Assembly (NCBI GenBank): GCA_032719365.1
Contig: CM064862.1
Location: 52,729,840-52,793,839, forward strand
DNA length: 64,000 nt
Source of the DNA: Prinsepia uniflora
Taxonomy: Eukaryota > Streptophyta > Magnoliopsida > Rosales > Rosaceae
Direction of reading: 5' to 3'
The notes under the pieces are model-generated. The model did not search any database, was not told the origin of the DNA, and worked only from the letters and a program-made list of their open reading frames with translations. Below are positions 25,301-36,719 of this stretch, in pieces (the first letter of the stretch is position 1; the number at the start of each line of letters is the position of its first letter). A program made the position numbers and the translations under genes.

Positions 25301-25604
25301 GGCTGCCTCTTCTTGTTGGTACTAAAGCGGCAACAGAGCAAATATGGTGGTGAGCGATGGTGAAGGAGAGGCAACAGAGCAAATATGGTGGTGAGCGATG
25401 GAGAAGGGACTAAACAAGCGAGAAAAATAAGTCGACTAACTTATACAGCTTTTTTTCTCCGGATGAAAAAGCGGGTTGAAGGCGTATTAAGTTGCCTCGA
25501 TCTGCATACTTAAAACAATGGTTATTTAATACATGTATATATCAAATATAGATTTCGGATTATTTAACCTATATGGAATCTAATAGAGCATACCAAATAC
25601 AGCC
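22324..25604. other. unassigned AT-rich block
   Basis: About 3.3 kb with only short open frames. A minus-strand stretch at 24985-25245 begins WNFPIGVIDGNCIKIG, which weakly resembles the first-Asp block of a Harbinger transposase and then decays. A tandem pair of about 50 bp (GCAACAGAGCAAATATGGTG with its flank) lies at 25328-25400. An open frame at 23476-23790 matches no family I know. Confidence 0.4.
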
Positions 25605-25607
25605 TAA

Positions 25608-26174
25608 GAGTCCAAATTAACCTAATCATTCCAAAATCAAACCTTGAAATTTTTCAATTCGATTTTTTGAAAATAAGAATCCAAATCAAATATTTTTCAC
25701 ATTTTAATTTCCTACTGTAAATGTTTATTATAGACCCTACCTCACTATATCTATAAATCCTTACTCATTTTATTCTAATTTTGAATTTAAATTTAATTTT
25801 AACGAAATAAATTATTTTAGAAATTTAAAATACCAGAATTTTTTATTGATTTATTACTTAAAATGCACCCAGAATACCTAATTTAATCTTAAAATGCACG
25901 CGAAACTGCAATTTGTTCCATGAATAGTTACATCCTCGAAACTAGTTCATCAATACCCATTACTAACAATGTATGTTTAAGATGCTTAGGTGGCAGGGTA
26001 CTTCAATTATTTGCAGCAACTCATTAAATTTTATATTAAATATACAACAACTCTGTTGATAGCTGACACCTAGCTAGCTGAAGCAAAACAGAACCTGGTC
26101 AGAACCCACTAGACAACAATACTAAAACCTCACAGGCCCCACAAACGGGTGGAACCTGAGCCCAGCCCAAGACT
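25608..26174. other. AT-rich spacer
   Basis: Lies between the PIF-like right end and the family-D LTR. No gene or transposon is recognised. Confidence 0.5.
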
Positions 26175-26887
26175 AAGCATGTAACGCCCCGGAAATTCGG
26201 AAAATGTAATATTGTAAAATATTGAATAAAATGACGTTTTTACCCCTACGTTAAACTGTTGACTTTCTTATTGGAAGGTCGAACGGACGTTGACCGATGA
26301 CCGTGACGTAGTTCGGGACGTCACGAGTTCATAGACAAGTGGCACGTCCAATTCCGACGTTCGTGGTGAAAGTTATAACGTTCGGAAGCCCAGGGGCATT
26401 ATCGTAATTTGGACGTTATAGGGGAAAAAGTTGACTTTTTGTTTGACAATTGATTTTCACATGACTCGAAGACCGTTAGGTTCGTCTCGAAGCCCCGAGT
26501 ACAACGACAAGCGGCACGCGTGAAACGGACATCGGATGAGCGAGTTACGAGTCACGGAAGTTGGAGGGTATTTTGGTAATTATTGCCCTGAGGGCATTTT
26601 GGCCATTTGCACGGCGGTTACTGTAGCACCACCGTGAAAAACAGAGTGCACGGCCATGTCGTGGTGTTTTGTGCGTGCAAATTGTTTATGGCTTTAGTGG
26701 ACTGATGAGTTGTAATGACCCGTCCCGAATATCGGGATTGAATATTAATTAATTACGAATTAGAATGACTAATCGGGGATTAGTTGAGTGAAATCGGACG
26801 AAACGTGCAAAATGACCGTTTTGCCCCTAGCGTGGGCAAAATGTTGACTTTTAGTTCGGGCGGTCAAATGGACTTTGGCCGATGACT

Positions 26888-26909
26888 GTGACGTAGTTCG
26901 GGACGTCAC
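26888..26909. promoter_or_regulatory. TGACGT inverted pair (as-1/bZIP-like)
   Basis: GTGACGT and ACGTCAC are separated by 8 bp. The same pair occurs at the same LTR position in families A, B (39965-39986) and D. TGACG is the core of as-1 elements bound by TGA bZIP factors; the function here is inferred. Confidence 0.45.
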
Positions 26910-27221
26910 GAGTTCATAGACAGGTGGCACGTTCAATTCCGACATTCGTAGAGAAAGTTATGATGTTCGGAAGTTGAGGGGTATTTTGGTAATTTGGCAT
27001 AGTAGGGGCCAAATGTTGACTTTTTGGCCGGGAAGTCCAACGGACGAGGGCCAAGGACCGTTACGTAGGTCTCGTCGATACGAATCCAACGACAGGCGGC
27101 ATGCCGAAATCGGAGATTCGACGACGAAGTTATGGTCACGGAATCGGGCTCGATTAACCGAACGAACCGGGAATAAAATAATATTTTAATAATGAACAGT
27201 ACCCGGTGACTGAGCACACTT

Positions 27222-27247
27222 GGATGAGTGACAAGTGTCACTCATCC
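27222..27247. promoter_or_regulatory. 26-bp perfect palindrome in LTR promoter region
   Basis: Arms GGATGAGTGACA and TGTCACTCATCC separated by AG. Copies are at 33908-33933, 21783-21808 (solo LTR) and, with one mismatch, 40295-40320 and 46800-46825. Confidence 0.6.
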
Positions 27248-28514
27248 CTTAAAATCAGGCACAAAACATGGATCCATGATTTTGGGGGAGACCTAATTAT
27301 TATGTTTTATTATATTAAATTAATTAATTAATCCTAATTTCCATTAACCTCCCATATTTTCTTCAACCGTGTACAACCCACAAATCAGTTTTCTCCCAAC
27401 CTCCAATTCTCTTCCATTTCTGAACCAAAGTGTGAGCATTTGAGAGTGAATTGAACTGGGAAAAACGAGGGATTAATTGAGAGCTGAGGACTGGGATTTC
27501 GGGTTTTAGAAAATTTGGAGGAAAAATCGAATTGGTCGAATTGAGCTGTGATGATCGAATTGGACATTGGAAATAGCTTCCCGAGGATGAGACGAGTTGT
27601 TTCAAATCAAAAACGAGAGGAATTCATGCCCAATTGGCTCTGAACGGGTTTGGTAACAGTGGGAGATATCGAGCTTGAGTCGTGATCAATGCGTGATCAA
27701 ATGACGAAATTGAGGTGGGGAAACAATTCCTCATGGTCCATTGATGCTTCTGGGTTCGTCAATTGGGAGGAATCAGTGGCCAAGGTGGAAACTCCATGGT
27801 TGCACACTGTTCGGATGTTCGAGTTTGAGTCGTGAAGATTGAGCAATGATTTGATCCAATTGAGTTGGGGGAAAGGTCTACCTGTGATCAATGAAGCTTC
27901 CTGATGAATCAATTTGGGGAAATCTTGTGGAATTGAGGTAATTCGACTGATGAACAGTGGCCGGAGGTTCTTCGATTGTTCATCCTTAATCGTGAGGATT
28001 GAGGTAATGTTTCAAGTAATTAAGGTTACAGAACCCTAATTGAACTTATAACGAAACTAACTGGATGCTCAATTGATGAAAACAGTGTGGAATTGACTGA
28101 AAACCAGCCGGGTCTGATCGCGGGTTGAACGACCCGTTTACCAGACAAACGGGCTTGAACGACGACACTGTAGCTGGCGCGTGGGTTTCACGCGCAGCCA
28201 CTCACGGCGGCGCGTGAGGGCGCGTCCGGCCTAGTCTCAAGGTGAGGTCAACATGACTTTTGATCCTCTCAGTGTAACGAACATTTTGACGTTGATTTCG
28301 GTGAAATCGGATATTGTTTCGATAATGTTCCGCGTATCCGAAGTTTTGTTTTACGAGTTAAATACGTATTTAAATTCCGGAAAAATTGGGGAAAATTATA
28401 TGATGTATTTTGAGATGTTAGTAACCCTCTATAATGATTTTGGGCAGGAGTTGTGATTTCCAGATTTTACGGAAAAACGTGCAGCTTGGAAACGAACCGT
28501 TTTGAACGGTGTGT

Positions 28515-29860
28515 GTGAGTGGACCTTGTTTTCTAACCGTGATGCATGCATATATGATTTAAAATGCTTTATTATATGATTTGATATGCTTTGGCATGAT
28601 TGGTATTTCAATTCGGTGATTTCTCGATTTTGTGATTATAATATTATTATATTCTGGCGCGATTTTCGAGAAATCATGAAATTGGTTAAAAATGATATTG
28701 TGGGCGTGAGAACCCAAGTAAATAATGATTTTGACTCGGATTTGGAGTTACATGTGAATTTGATGATTTTTGGTATCCTCGTGATTTTGTGATTATTTTA
28801 ATCAGTCTTTCGGGCACGTTTTACGAGGAACGTGCAAATGATGTTTTGGGCTAAAGCCCGGATTGAAAATGATGTTTTGACTCGGGTTATGAGTCAGGAA
28901 GTTGAAAATGATATTTGGACTCGGATTATGAGTCAGTGATTGATTTCATGGATTTACGTGATCGTGGCAACTCGGGTTTACAGTTGCACGGATTTACGTG
29001 ATATTGATATTTTGGGCTTGAGACCCAATGGAATTGTGATTTTGGTTGGAATTGTATTTCCATGTGATGACATGATGATATTAATGATTTTCGGATTTAT
29101 AAAGTAAATCGGGACTTGGGGCTGAGACCCTGTATTGATATATGATTTGGTTTTTAATGCAACTGTTTTTCACTGGTTTTTGTGATGGTGTTATGTTGCG
29201 GATATTTAGGGCTTTCGGGAGAAAATATGTTTTTCCCCGGAGTGCACCCTGGAGATAACGCTCGCCTTCGGGATGGAAGTGTTTACCCCGAAGAGGTCAC
29301 GTAGCACGATCTTTGTCTTGCAGCCCAGGGGAGGCTTGACTCAGATCAGATGTGCTGGATTATATGGATCGGTAAGTGATGTGTTCACGAGATCCGGATC
29401 GTCGGCTGGTGAGGTTTTTCCCAGCGACGGATTGCTGACTGATGATGTGTTCACAGCAGCGGATGCTCGGATTTTGAGCGGTCCTTGAGCCTATTGATAT
29501 GCACGCGTTGCAGGGATAAACGTGACTCTAAGCAACAGGATATGGAAATAAGTCCCGTGGTTTATGGAAAATGATTTTGAGGAAACCGTGGTTTAGCGGT
29601 TAAAATGATTTAAAGAAACTGTGAACTTTTTGAGATGTTAAACTGATTTGGTGAACATGAGTTTTTGTGGACCATGGGAAAATATGTTTTGATTTTATCG
29701 GTCCACTGTTCATACTTGAATGATTTCATACTATTACTCATGTTTTACGATATGCATGCAAGTTTGTGAAAACTGGAGGGTAAAAATGTATTTTGGTAAA
29801 TGTTTTTATAAGAAGTCATTTTTGTCCACTCACACCTTTTCTGTTTTGTTAACCCTTCAG
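28515..29860 (+). other. intron-like domain, element A left LTR
   Basis: Donor-like GTGAGTGGAC at 28515-28524, complement GTCCACTCAC at 29824-29833, acceptor-like U-rich tract and CCCTTCAG ending at 29860. Contains hairpins such as GGGCTAAAGCCC (from about 28849). The right-LTR copy is 35201-36546. Confidence 0.5.
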
Positions 29861-30036
29861 GTCGTGGCGCGTTGATCGAGGCTATTCCAGAGGTGGAGGT
29901 ATGTGCGGGCACAGGCGCAAAAATTCCCTTGTCTGGCAGGTACTGAAGGGTAGTTTCGGACTTTCAGTTGACTTGTCAGACGGGAGCAGGACCGGGTACG
30001 GTTTTTGACGTCCAGTTGGGACGGGTCCTGTCAAAT

Positions 30037-30050
30037 TGGTATCAGAGCAC
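30037..30050 (+). other. primer-binding site, initiator Met tRNA
   Basis: TGGTATCAGAGCAC, complementary to the 3' end of plant initiator methionine tRNA, three bases after the left LTR. Confidence 0.9.
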
Positions 30051-33000
30051 TAGGTTGCTGATGCTGTTGCCATGCCATACCTCCGGAATGTGAGCCTCGT
30101 GCGCGACCTGGTAGTGAGATGGGTATAGTAGGGTATTTGAGACCTTGTGATGAATCTCGGAATGTAATTGACCTTGGTTTGTGAGTCAGATATTAATTTG
30201 TGTAGCTACGGCTTACTAATTGTCGAATCGGTATTCTTGTGGGTCCTAGGATTTGCTGGATCCAGAGGCTTGGAAGGTAGCACAATTGGGTAGGTTGGAC
30301 CCAGGATGAGATTATTCTCAGTAATTCCTTGTGCGAAATGTGAGTTCCCAACGTCTAGAGTGTGTTGGGGGTATTCCTAGGTTTGGAATGTGGTATTGAT
30401 GTGGTTCACCGGCGGTAATTTGCTGGGTGACCGGGTATGCCAGGGATGGCGTGGATGATTGGGGCAAGAATTCGGTTAGGACTCGAGATGAGTCATGGTA
30501 ATATCTTAAGTCTCAGGAGCTGTCGGGTTTTGAGGGACCCTAGGTAATAATCGCGGAACCTAAGGTGGGATGTTTGGTTCGGAAATGTGTGCTGGCGGGT
30601 GGTTTGACTCTTAATGACTTTTCGAAGTCGGGACCGAGTGACGATTGTGTCAGGTCTAGTCATGTCAGCTTTAGTGGTGGAACTGCAATCCACAGTCGGG
30701 GTTGGTACTTGTCGAAGGAATCCCAGAGTGGGGATACAGGGTAGTCGTCCGAGTACTTGATTCCATTGGATGTGGAGTCTCGATAGTGATGTCTGATGGT
30801 TGGGTCTGCACAAGTCTGTGGCAGGCACTCATACCGAGAGTGGTTGTTGAGAATCGGGGGGGACGTCAGGGGACGTTTCTTTTTCTCACATGAGTTGTCA
30901 GGGTGACTGTACCCAGAGTTGTTAGGTGCGAAGGAGGCAGAGTTTCTCCTATTCGAGCAGAGGTACGGGGTCGTCGCTTGTTATGAGCGGAGATCCAGGG
31001 TTGTCAGTTTTGCACACGGTGTGCTCATACTGATACTGTTGTCTGTGTACTGGTGTGGGTGCCGGTGTGGTGCTGACGATGGGTCACGAGTCGGGTTGTG
31101 ACTTCGTCGAGTTGGGTATGTGTCAGTAACCAGTCCAAAGGGGACACGTGGTTGGTGTCCGAGTCCGATGGTTCCAACATGGTTGGACCTACGGAATCAT
31201 GAGAGGTTGTGTTTGAAGAGGATTGCGGGTTTTCCGCATGGGGATTAGGTATTCTGAAGTCATCAGGGGTGATTTCTTATTTTCTGCTGGGTGGCAGACA
31301 ATGTTGGGTTACCTGGCATGGGGAGTGCAGTGAGTTTTGTTTGCATCCACGTAGGATGAATATTGGTGTCATTGTTTTGGATCATCCTTGGTTTTCCCTA
31401 GGTGGGATGGCAAGGATAGATACGAGGTAATCAGTAAGGGTGTAAGACCCTGTGGTTCCTAGTTGTTGACTGTGTGGATCCTAGGTGGATCGGGTTTGTG
31501 ATGTCGTGGACGTTGGGCATTGTGACGATCTAGGATCGTGATGTTCACGGTCGGCTGACGTCGTAATGGATCTGGGTCGTGATTTCGATGGTCCAGATTG
31601 GGTGAGAGTTTATCACTCTTACGTCAGTATGTGAGTCATAAATGACGGGACTGAACTTCTTTTCGAAGTGGAGCCCCTTATGGTATGTTACTCGAGCGAG
31701 TAGGGTTCAGACGGGGTTGAATTTGTTCAGCCTTAGAGTTGTGACGGATGGGATTGGCTTCCTTATGAAGTCCATCAGATGTAATGTGTTACTCGCTTGA
31801 ACTGATAACCGATAGGTTCGGTTTTGGTGTGTCCGAGTGGACGTGAACCAGATTTCGGGTTTTGGAATCGAATTTCTGGGTGACGATTCAGGATTCGATT
31901 CAGGAACTTGAAAGTGGAATACCGGATTTGGGTGCGGAATGATTATTCCAAATGCTAGCTTACGGAATAATGATTTCGGATTCGGATTTGGACATGAATT
32001 AAAAACTGTGATGTATGGATTTGGATTCGGGATTTCTTACGAAATTGCGGATTCGGATTTGGTATTGAAACTAGCTGATTGGTGGAGTTTCGATTTTTCT
32101 CTTGCTGGTTTGGGCAAATGGACTCCATTATTGGAACGTGTTTGGCTATGACCTAGGTGGTTGTAGTCTGGTCAAGGGATAGATGTACGTACCTTATACG
32201 TGGTTTGGGGTACGATATTTTGCAGATTTGTGGTGGCCGGGGTTGATGTGAATCCCGGGAGAACTCGGTGTTTTTCCCTGTGGACACGTTGATGTGTCAT
32301 TTTGAGTGTTGTCATTTGGCGAGGTGTGTTGGGTAGCATAGGACAAGGATTGTCGATGTTAGCAAAAACCCTCAGGCTTTTTACTTTTGCCTTACCTGGT
32401 TTGGGATCGACCATATAGGTCTATGGGTCGAGTACTGGGGTCCAGCTGTAGGATCATGCTTGGTGTACAATGTACGGTATCGTATGGACGAGGGTACTTG
32501 ATACCTAGTGACGGTACATGGGATGTACCAGTGTTGTGTCGATAAACGTGTTGGTGTTTTGGCTTAGTTCCAATACCATTGGTTGTGGATGTGAACGTGA
32601 ACTGGACATTGAACACGATGCACTGGGCAGAGTGATTCTGACGATTACAGTGATTGTTTGAGCAGGAGCTCTTAGCCAAGGTTGGCTAGTATAACTCTAG
32701 TGTTGAGTGGTGTGATTACTGCTAGGCTTGTGTTCAACGTGTTCCAGATGCACCGTCTGATTGAGTGTGATGACGGTATGCGTATACTCAGGATGAGTGA
32801 GTTGGTGGTTGGTGTGACCGCAAGTTGCTTTGCGGCGAGATGTTACCTTGTCGTGACCTTACCAGCATCTGGGATCGCTGAGGGGGTGACAATTGTGGTA
32901 ACTACTGTAGGTATTTGTCGCAAGATTGAGTTTGCCCTGCGAGGGGAGATCATGTTGATGATCATATGCTACATTGACGGACGTTGTAGTATGATGTGTT

Positions 33001-33360
33001 GTCACTGATTTAGTACTGATTGGCGCTTTACTAGGGTGGTAAAGCTTGGTAGTGACAGTTTGGCTTGTGGTGTCGGCTTGGACTGACTAGTGAATTTGGT
33101 GACTCTCTATGAGAGCGAAGATCAGGGTACATTAGTGAGTATGTGGGGCTGTCAAGCTGAAGGAGTCAGCTTAACGGTGACATTGCCAATTTCTGGTAAT
33201 CAATTTCATTCGAGGTAGTCGAGTGTAGTCAGTACGACGTGCATCTGTGATGTGACGTCTGAGTGCAGACGAGTTCTGTGTTGGCTAGTGGGTGTACAGG
33301 TGTATACGTGTTGTGTGGCCATTTGTTCTCCACGAGGTAGTTGTGGAATACGAGTAGTTG

Positions 33361-33396
33361 GAATTTCGGGGACGAAATTCTTTAAGGAGGGAAGGT
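33361..33396 (+). other. pre-PPT stem-loop and polypurine tract
   Basis: GAATTTCG and CGAAATTC form a stem with a GGGA loop (33361-33380), followed by the purine-rich TTTAAGGAGGGAAGGT next to the right LTR. Confidence 0.8.
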
Positions 33397-36300
33397 TGTA
33401 ATGACCCGTCCCGAATATCGGGATTGAATATTAATTAATTACGAATTAGAATGACTAATCGGGGATTAGTTGAGTGAAATCGGACGAAACGTGCAAAATG
33501 ACCGTTTTGCCCCTAGCGTGGGCAAAATGTTGACTTTTAGTTCGGGCGGTCAAATGGACTTTGGCCGATGACTGTGACGTAGTTCGGGACGTCACGAGTT
33601 CATAGACAGGTGGCACGTTCAATTCCGACATTCGTAGAGAAAGTTATGATGTTCGGAAGTTGAGGGGTATTTTGGTAATTTGGCATAGTAGGGGCCAAAT
33701 GTTGACTTTTTGGCCGGGAAGTCCAACGGACGAGGGCCAAGGACCGTTACGTAGGTCTCGTCGATACGAATCCAACGACAGGCGGCATGCCGAAATCGGA
33801 GATTCGACGACGAAGTTATGGTCACGGAATCGGGCTCGATTAACCGAACGAACCGGGAATAAAATAATATTTTAATAATGAACAGTACCCGGTGACTGAG
33901 CACACTTGGATGAGTGACAAGTGTCACTCATCCCTTAAAATCAGGCACAAAACATGGATCCATGATTTTGGGGGAGACCTAATTATTATGTTTTATTATA
34001 TTAAATTAATTAATTAATCCTAATTTCCATTAACCTCCCATATTTTCTTCAACCGTGTACAACCCACAAATCAGTTTTCTCCCAACCTCCAATTCTCTTC
34101 CATTTCTGAACCAAAGTGTGAGCATTTGAGAGTGAATTGAACTGGGAAAAACGAGGGATTAATTGAGAGCTGAGGACTGAGATTTCGGGTTTTAGAAAAT
34201 TTGGAGGAAAAATCGAATTGGTCGAATTGAGCTGTGATGATCGAATTGGACATTGGAAATAGCTTCCTGAGGATGAGACGAGTTGTTTCAAATCAAAAAC
34301 GAGAGGAATTCATGCCCAATTGGCTCTGAACGGGTTTGGTAACAGTGGGAGATATCGAGCTTGAGTCGTGATCAATGCGTGATCAAACGACGAAATTGAG
34401 GTGGGGAAACAATTCCTCATGGTCCATTGATGCTTCTGGGTTCGTCAATTGGGAGGAATCAGTGGCCAAGGTGGAAACTCCATGGTTGCACACTGTTCGG
34501 ATGTTCGAGTTTGAGTCGTGAAGATTGAGCAATGATTTGATCCAATTGAGTTGGGGGAAAGGTCTACCTGTGATCAATGAAGCTTCCTGATGAATCAATT
34601 TGGGGAAATCTTGTGGAATTGAGGTAATTCGACTGATGAACAGTGGCCGGAGGTTCTTCGATTGTTCATCCTTAATCGTGAGGATTGAGGTAATGTTTCA
34701 AGTAATTAAGGTTACAGAACCCTAATTGAACTTATAACGAAACTAACTGGATGCTCAATTGATGAAAACAGTGTGGAATTGACTGAAAACCAGCCGGGTC
34801 TGATCGCGGGTTGAACGACCCGTTTACCAGACAAACGGGCTTGAACGACGACACTGTAGCTGGCGCGTGGGTTTCACGCGCAGCCACTCACGGCGGCGCG
34901 TGAGGGCGCGTCCGGCCTAGTCTCAAGGTGAGGTCAACATGACTTTTGATCCTCTCAGTGTAACGAACATTTTGACGTTGATTTCGGTGAAATCGGATAT
35001 TGTTTCGATAATGTTCCGCGTATCCGAAGTTTTGTTTTACGAGTTAAATACGTATTTAAATTCCGGAAAAATTGGGGAAAATTATATGATGTATTTTGAG
35101 ATGTTAGTAACCTTCTATAATGATTTTGGGCAGGAGTTGTGATTTCCAGATTTTACGGAAAAACGTGCAGCTTGGAAACGAACCATTTTGAACGGTGTGT
35201 GTGAGTGGACCTTGTTTTCTAACCGTGATGCATGCATATATGATTTAAAATGCTTTATTATATGATTTGATATGCTTTGGCATGATTGGTATTTCAATTC
35301 GGTGATTTCTCGATTTTGTGATTATAATATTATTATATTCTGGCGCGATTTTCGAGAAATCATGAAATTGGTTAAAAATGATATTGTGGGCGTGAGAACC
35401 CAAGTAAATAATGATTTTGACTCGGATTTGGAGTTACATGTGAATTTGATGATTTTTGGTATCCTCGTGATTTTGTGATTATTTTAATCAGTCTTTCGGG
35501 CACGTTTTACGAGGAACGTGCAAATGATGTTTTGGGCTAAAGCCCGGATTGAAAATGATGTTTTGACTCGGGTTATGAGTCAGGAAGTTGAAAATGATAT
35601 TTGGACTCGGATTATGAGTCAGTGATTGATTTCATGGATTTACGTGATCGTGGCAACTCGGGTTTACAGTTGCACGGATTTACGTGATATTGATATTTTG
35701 GGCTTGAGACCCAATGGAATTGTGATTTTGGTTGGAATTGTATTTCCATGTGATGACATGATGATATTAATGATTTTCGGATTTATAAAGTAAATCGGGA
35801 CTTGGGGCTGAGACCCTGTATTGATATATGATTTGGTTTTTAATGCAACTGTTTTTCACTGGTTTTTGTGATGGTGTTATGTTGCGGATATTTAGGGCTT
35901 TCGGGAGAAAATATGTTTTTCCCCGGAGTGCACCCTGGAGATAACGCTCGCCTTCGGGATGGAAGTGTTTACCCCGAAGAGGTCACGTAGCACGATCTTT
36001 GTCTTGCAGCCCAGGGGAGGCTTGACTCAGATCAGATGTGCTGGATTATATGGATCGGTAAGTGATGTGTTCACGAGATCCGGATCGTCGGCTGGTGAGG
36101 TTTTTCCCAGCGACGGATTGCTGACTGATGATGTGTTCACAGCAGCGGATGCTCGGATTTTGAGCGGTCCTTGAGCCTATTGATATGCACGCGTTGCAGG
36201 GATAAACGTGACTCTAAGCAACAGGATATGGAAATAAGTCCCGTGGTTTATGGAAAATGATTTTGAGGAAACCGTGGTTTAGCGGTTAAAATGATTTAAA

Positions 36301-36719
36301 GAAACTGTGAACTTTTTGAGATGTTAAACTGATTTGGTGAACATGAGTTTTTGTGGACCATGGGAAAATATGTTTTGATTTTATCGGTCCACTGTTCATA
36401 CTTGAATGATTTCATACTATTACTCATGTTTTACGATATGTATGCAAGTTTGTGAAAACTGGAGGGTAAAAATGTATTTTGGTAAATGTTTTTATAAGAA
36501 GTCATTTTTGTCCACTCACACCTTTTCTGGTTTGTTAACCCTTCAGGTCGTGGCGCGTTGATCGAGGCTATTCCAGAGGTGGAGGTATGTGCGGGCACAG
36601 GCGCAAAAATTCCCTTGTCTGGCAGGTACTGAAGGGTAGTTTCGGACTTTCAGTTGACTTATCAGACGGGAGCAGGACCGGGTACGGTTTTTGACGTCCA
36701 GTTGGGACGGGTCCTGTCA
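33397..36719 (+). repeat. element A right LTR
   Basis: Same length as the left LTR (3323 bp) and nearly identical. GC-rich hairpin at 34863-34881. Confidence 0.92.

Larger units (their letters stand above)
15167..25604. mobile_element. PIF/Harbinger region (outer limits tentative)
   Basis: Contains the two genes diagnostic of PIF/Harbinger transposons, a Myb/SANT-like ORF and a DDE transposase. The left end reads TGCCTCGTTTGGTATGCCG after TAA (15164-15166). A partly matching inverted end, GGCTGTATTTGGTATGC in reverse complement, ends at 25604 before TAA (25605-25607). A TAA pair fits the 3-bp TWA duplication of this superfamily. However, 7 kb (after removing the solo LTR) is long. A second left-end-like sequence, GCCTGTGTTTGGCATG near 18993, matches the right end better, so two overlapping elements are possible. 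Confidence 0.45.
26711..30033 (+). repeat. element A left LTR
   Basis: Starts TGTAATGACCCG, ends GGTCCTGTCA. Blocks in order: TTTTGCCCCT and GTTGACTTTT, TGACGT inverted pair (26888-26909), palindrome 27222-27247, GC-rich hairpin 28177-28195, intron-like domain 28515-29860, CAGACGGGAGCAGG near the 3' end. Confidence 0.92.
30034..33396 (+). other. element A interior, non-coding
   Basis: Longest open frames are about 110 codons and none shows a retrotransposon domain. It resembles the interior of element B (43137-46291) at intervals, for example the palindrome GCACACGGTGTGC at 31012-31024 (44035-44047 in B) and TTATTCCAAATGCTAGCTTA near 31945 (near 45358 in B). Conservation of position and sequence without a frame suggests descent from one non-coding ancestor. 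Confidence 0.7.
26711..36719 (+). mobile_element. complete family-A LTR retrotransposon without gag or pol
   Basis: Two 3323-bp LTRs flank a 3363-bp interior that has a primer site and polypurine tract but no gag, protease, reverse transcriptase, RNase H or integrase that I can recognise. Target-site copies are TGAGT (26706-26710) and TAAGT (36720-36724), one transition apart. The long interior without coding capacity makes it a LARD-like non-autonomous element. End motifs and the primer site point to a Tekay/Del-type Ty3/gypsy parent (inference). I count about eight differences between the LTRs, mostly transitions. Confidence 0.88.

Noticed and set aside
30037..30050. tRNA-like match
   Set aside because: It is only the 14-nt primer-binding site, not a tRNA gene; the same applies at 43140 and 60197.
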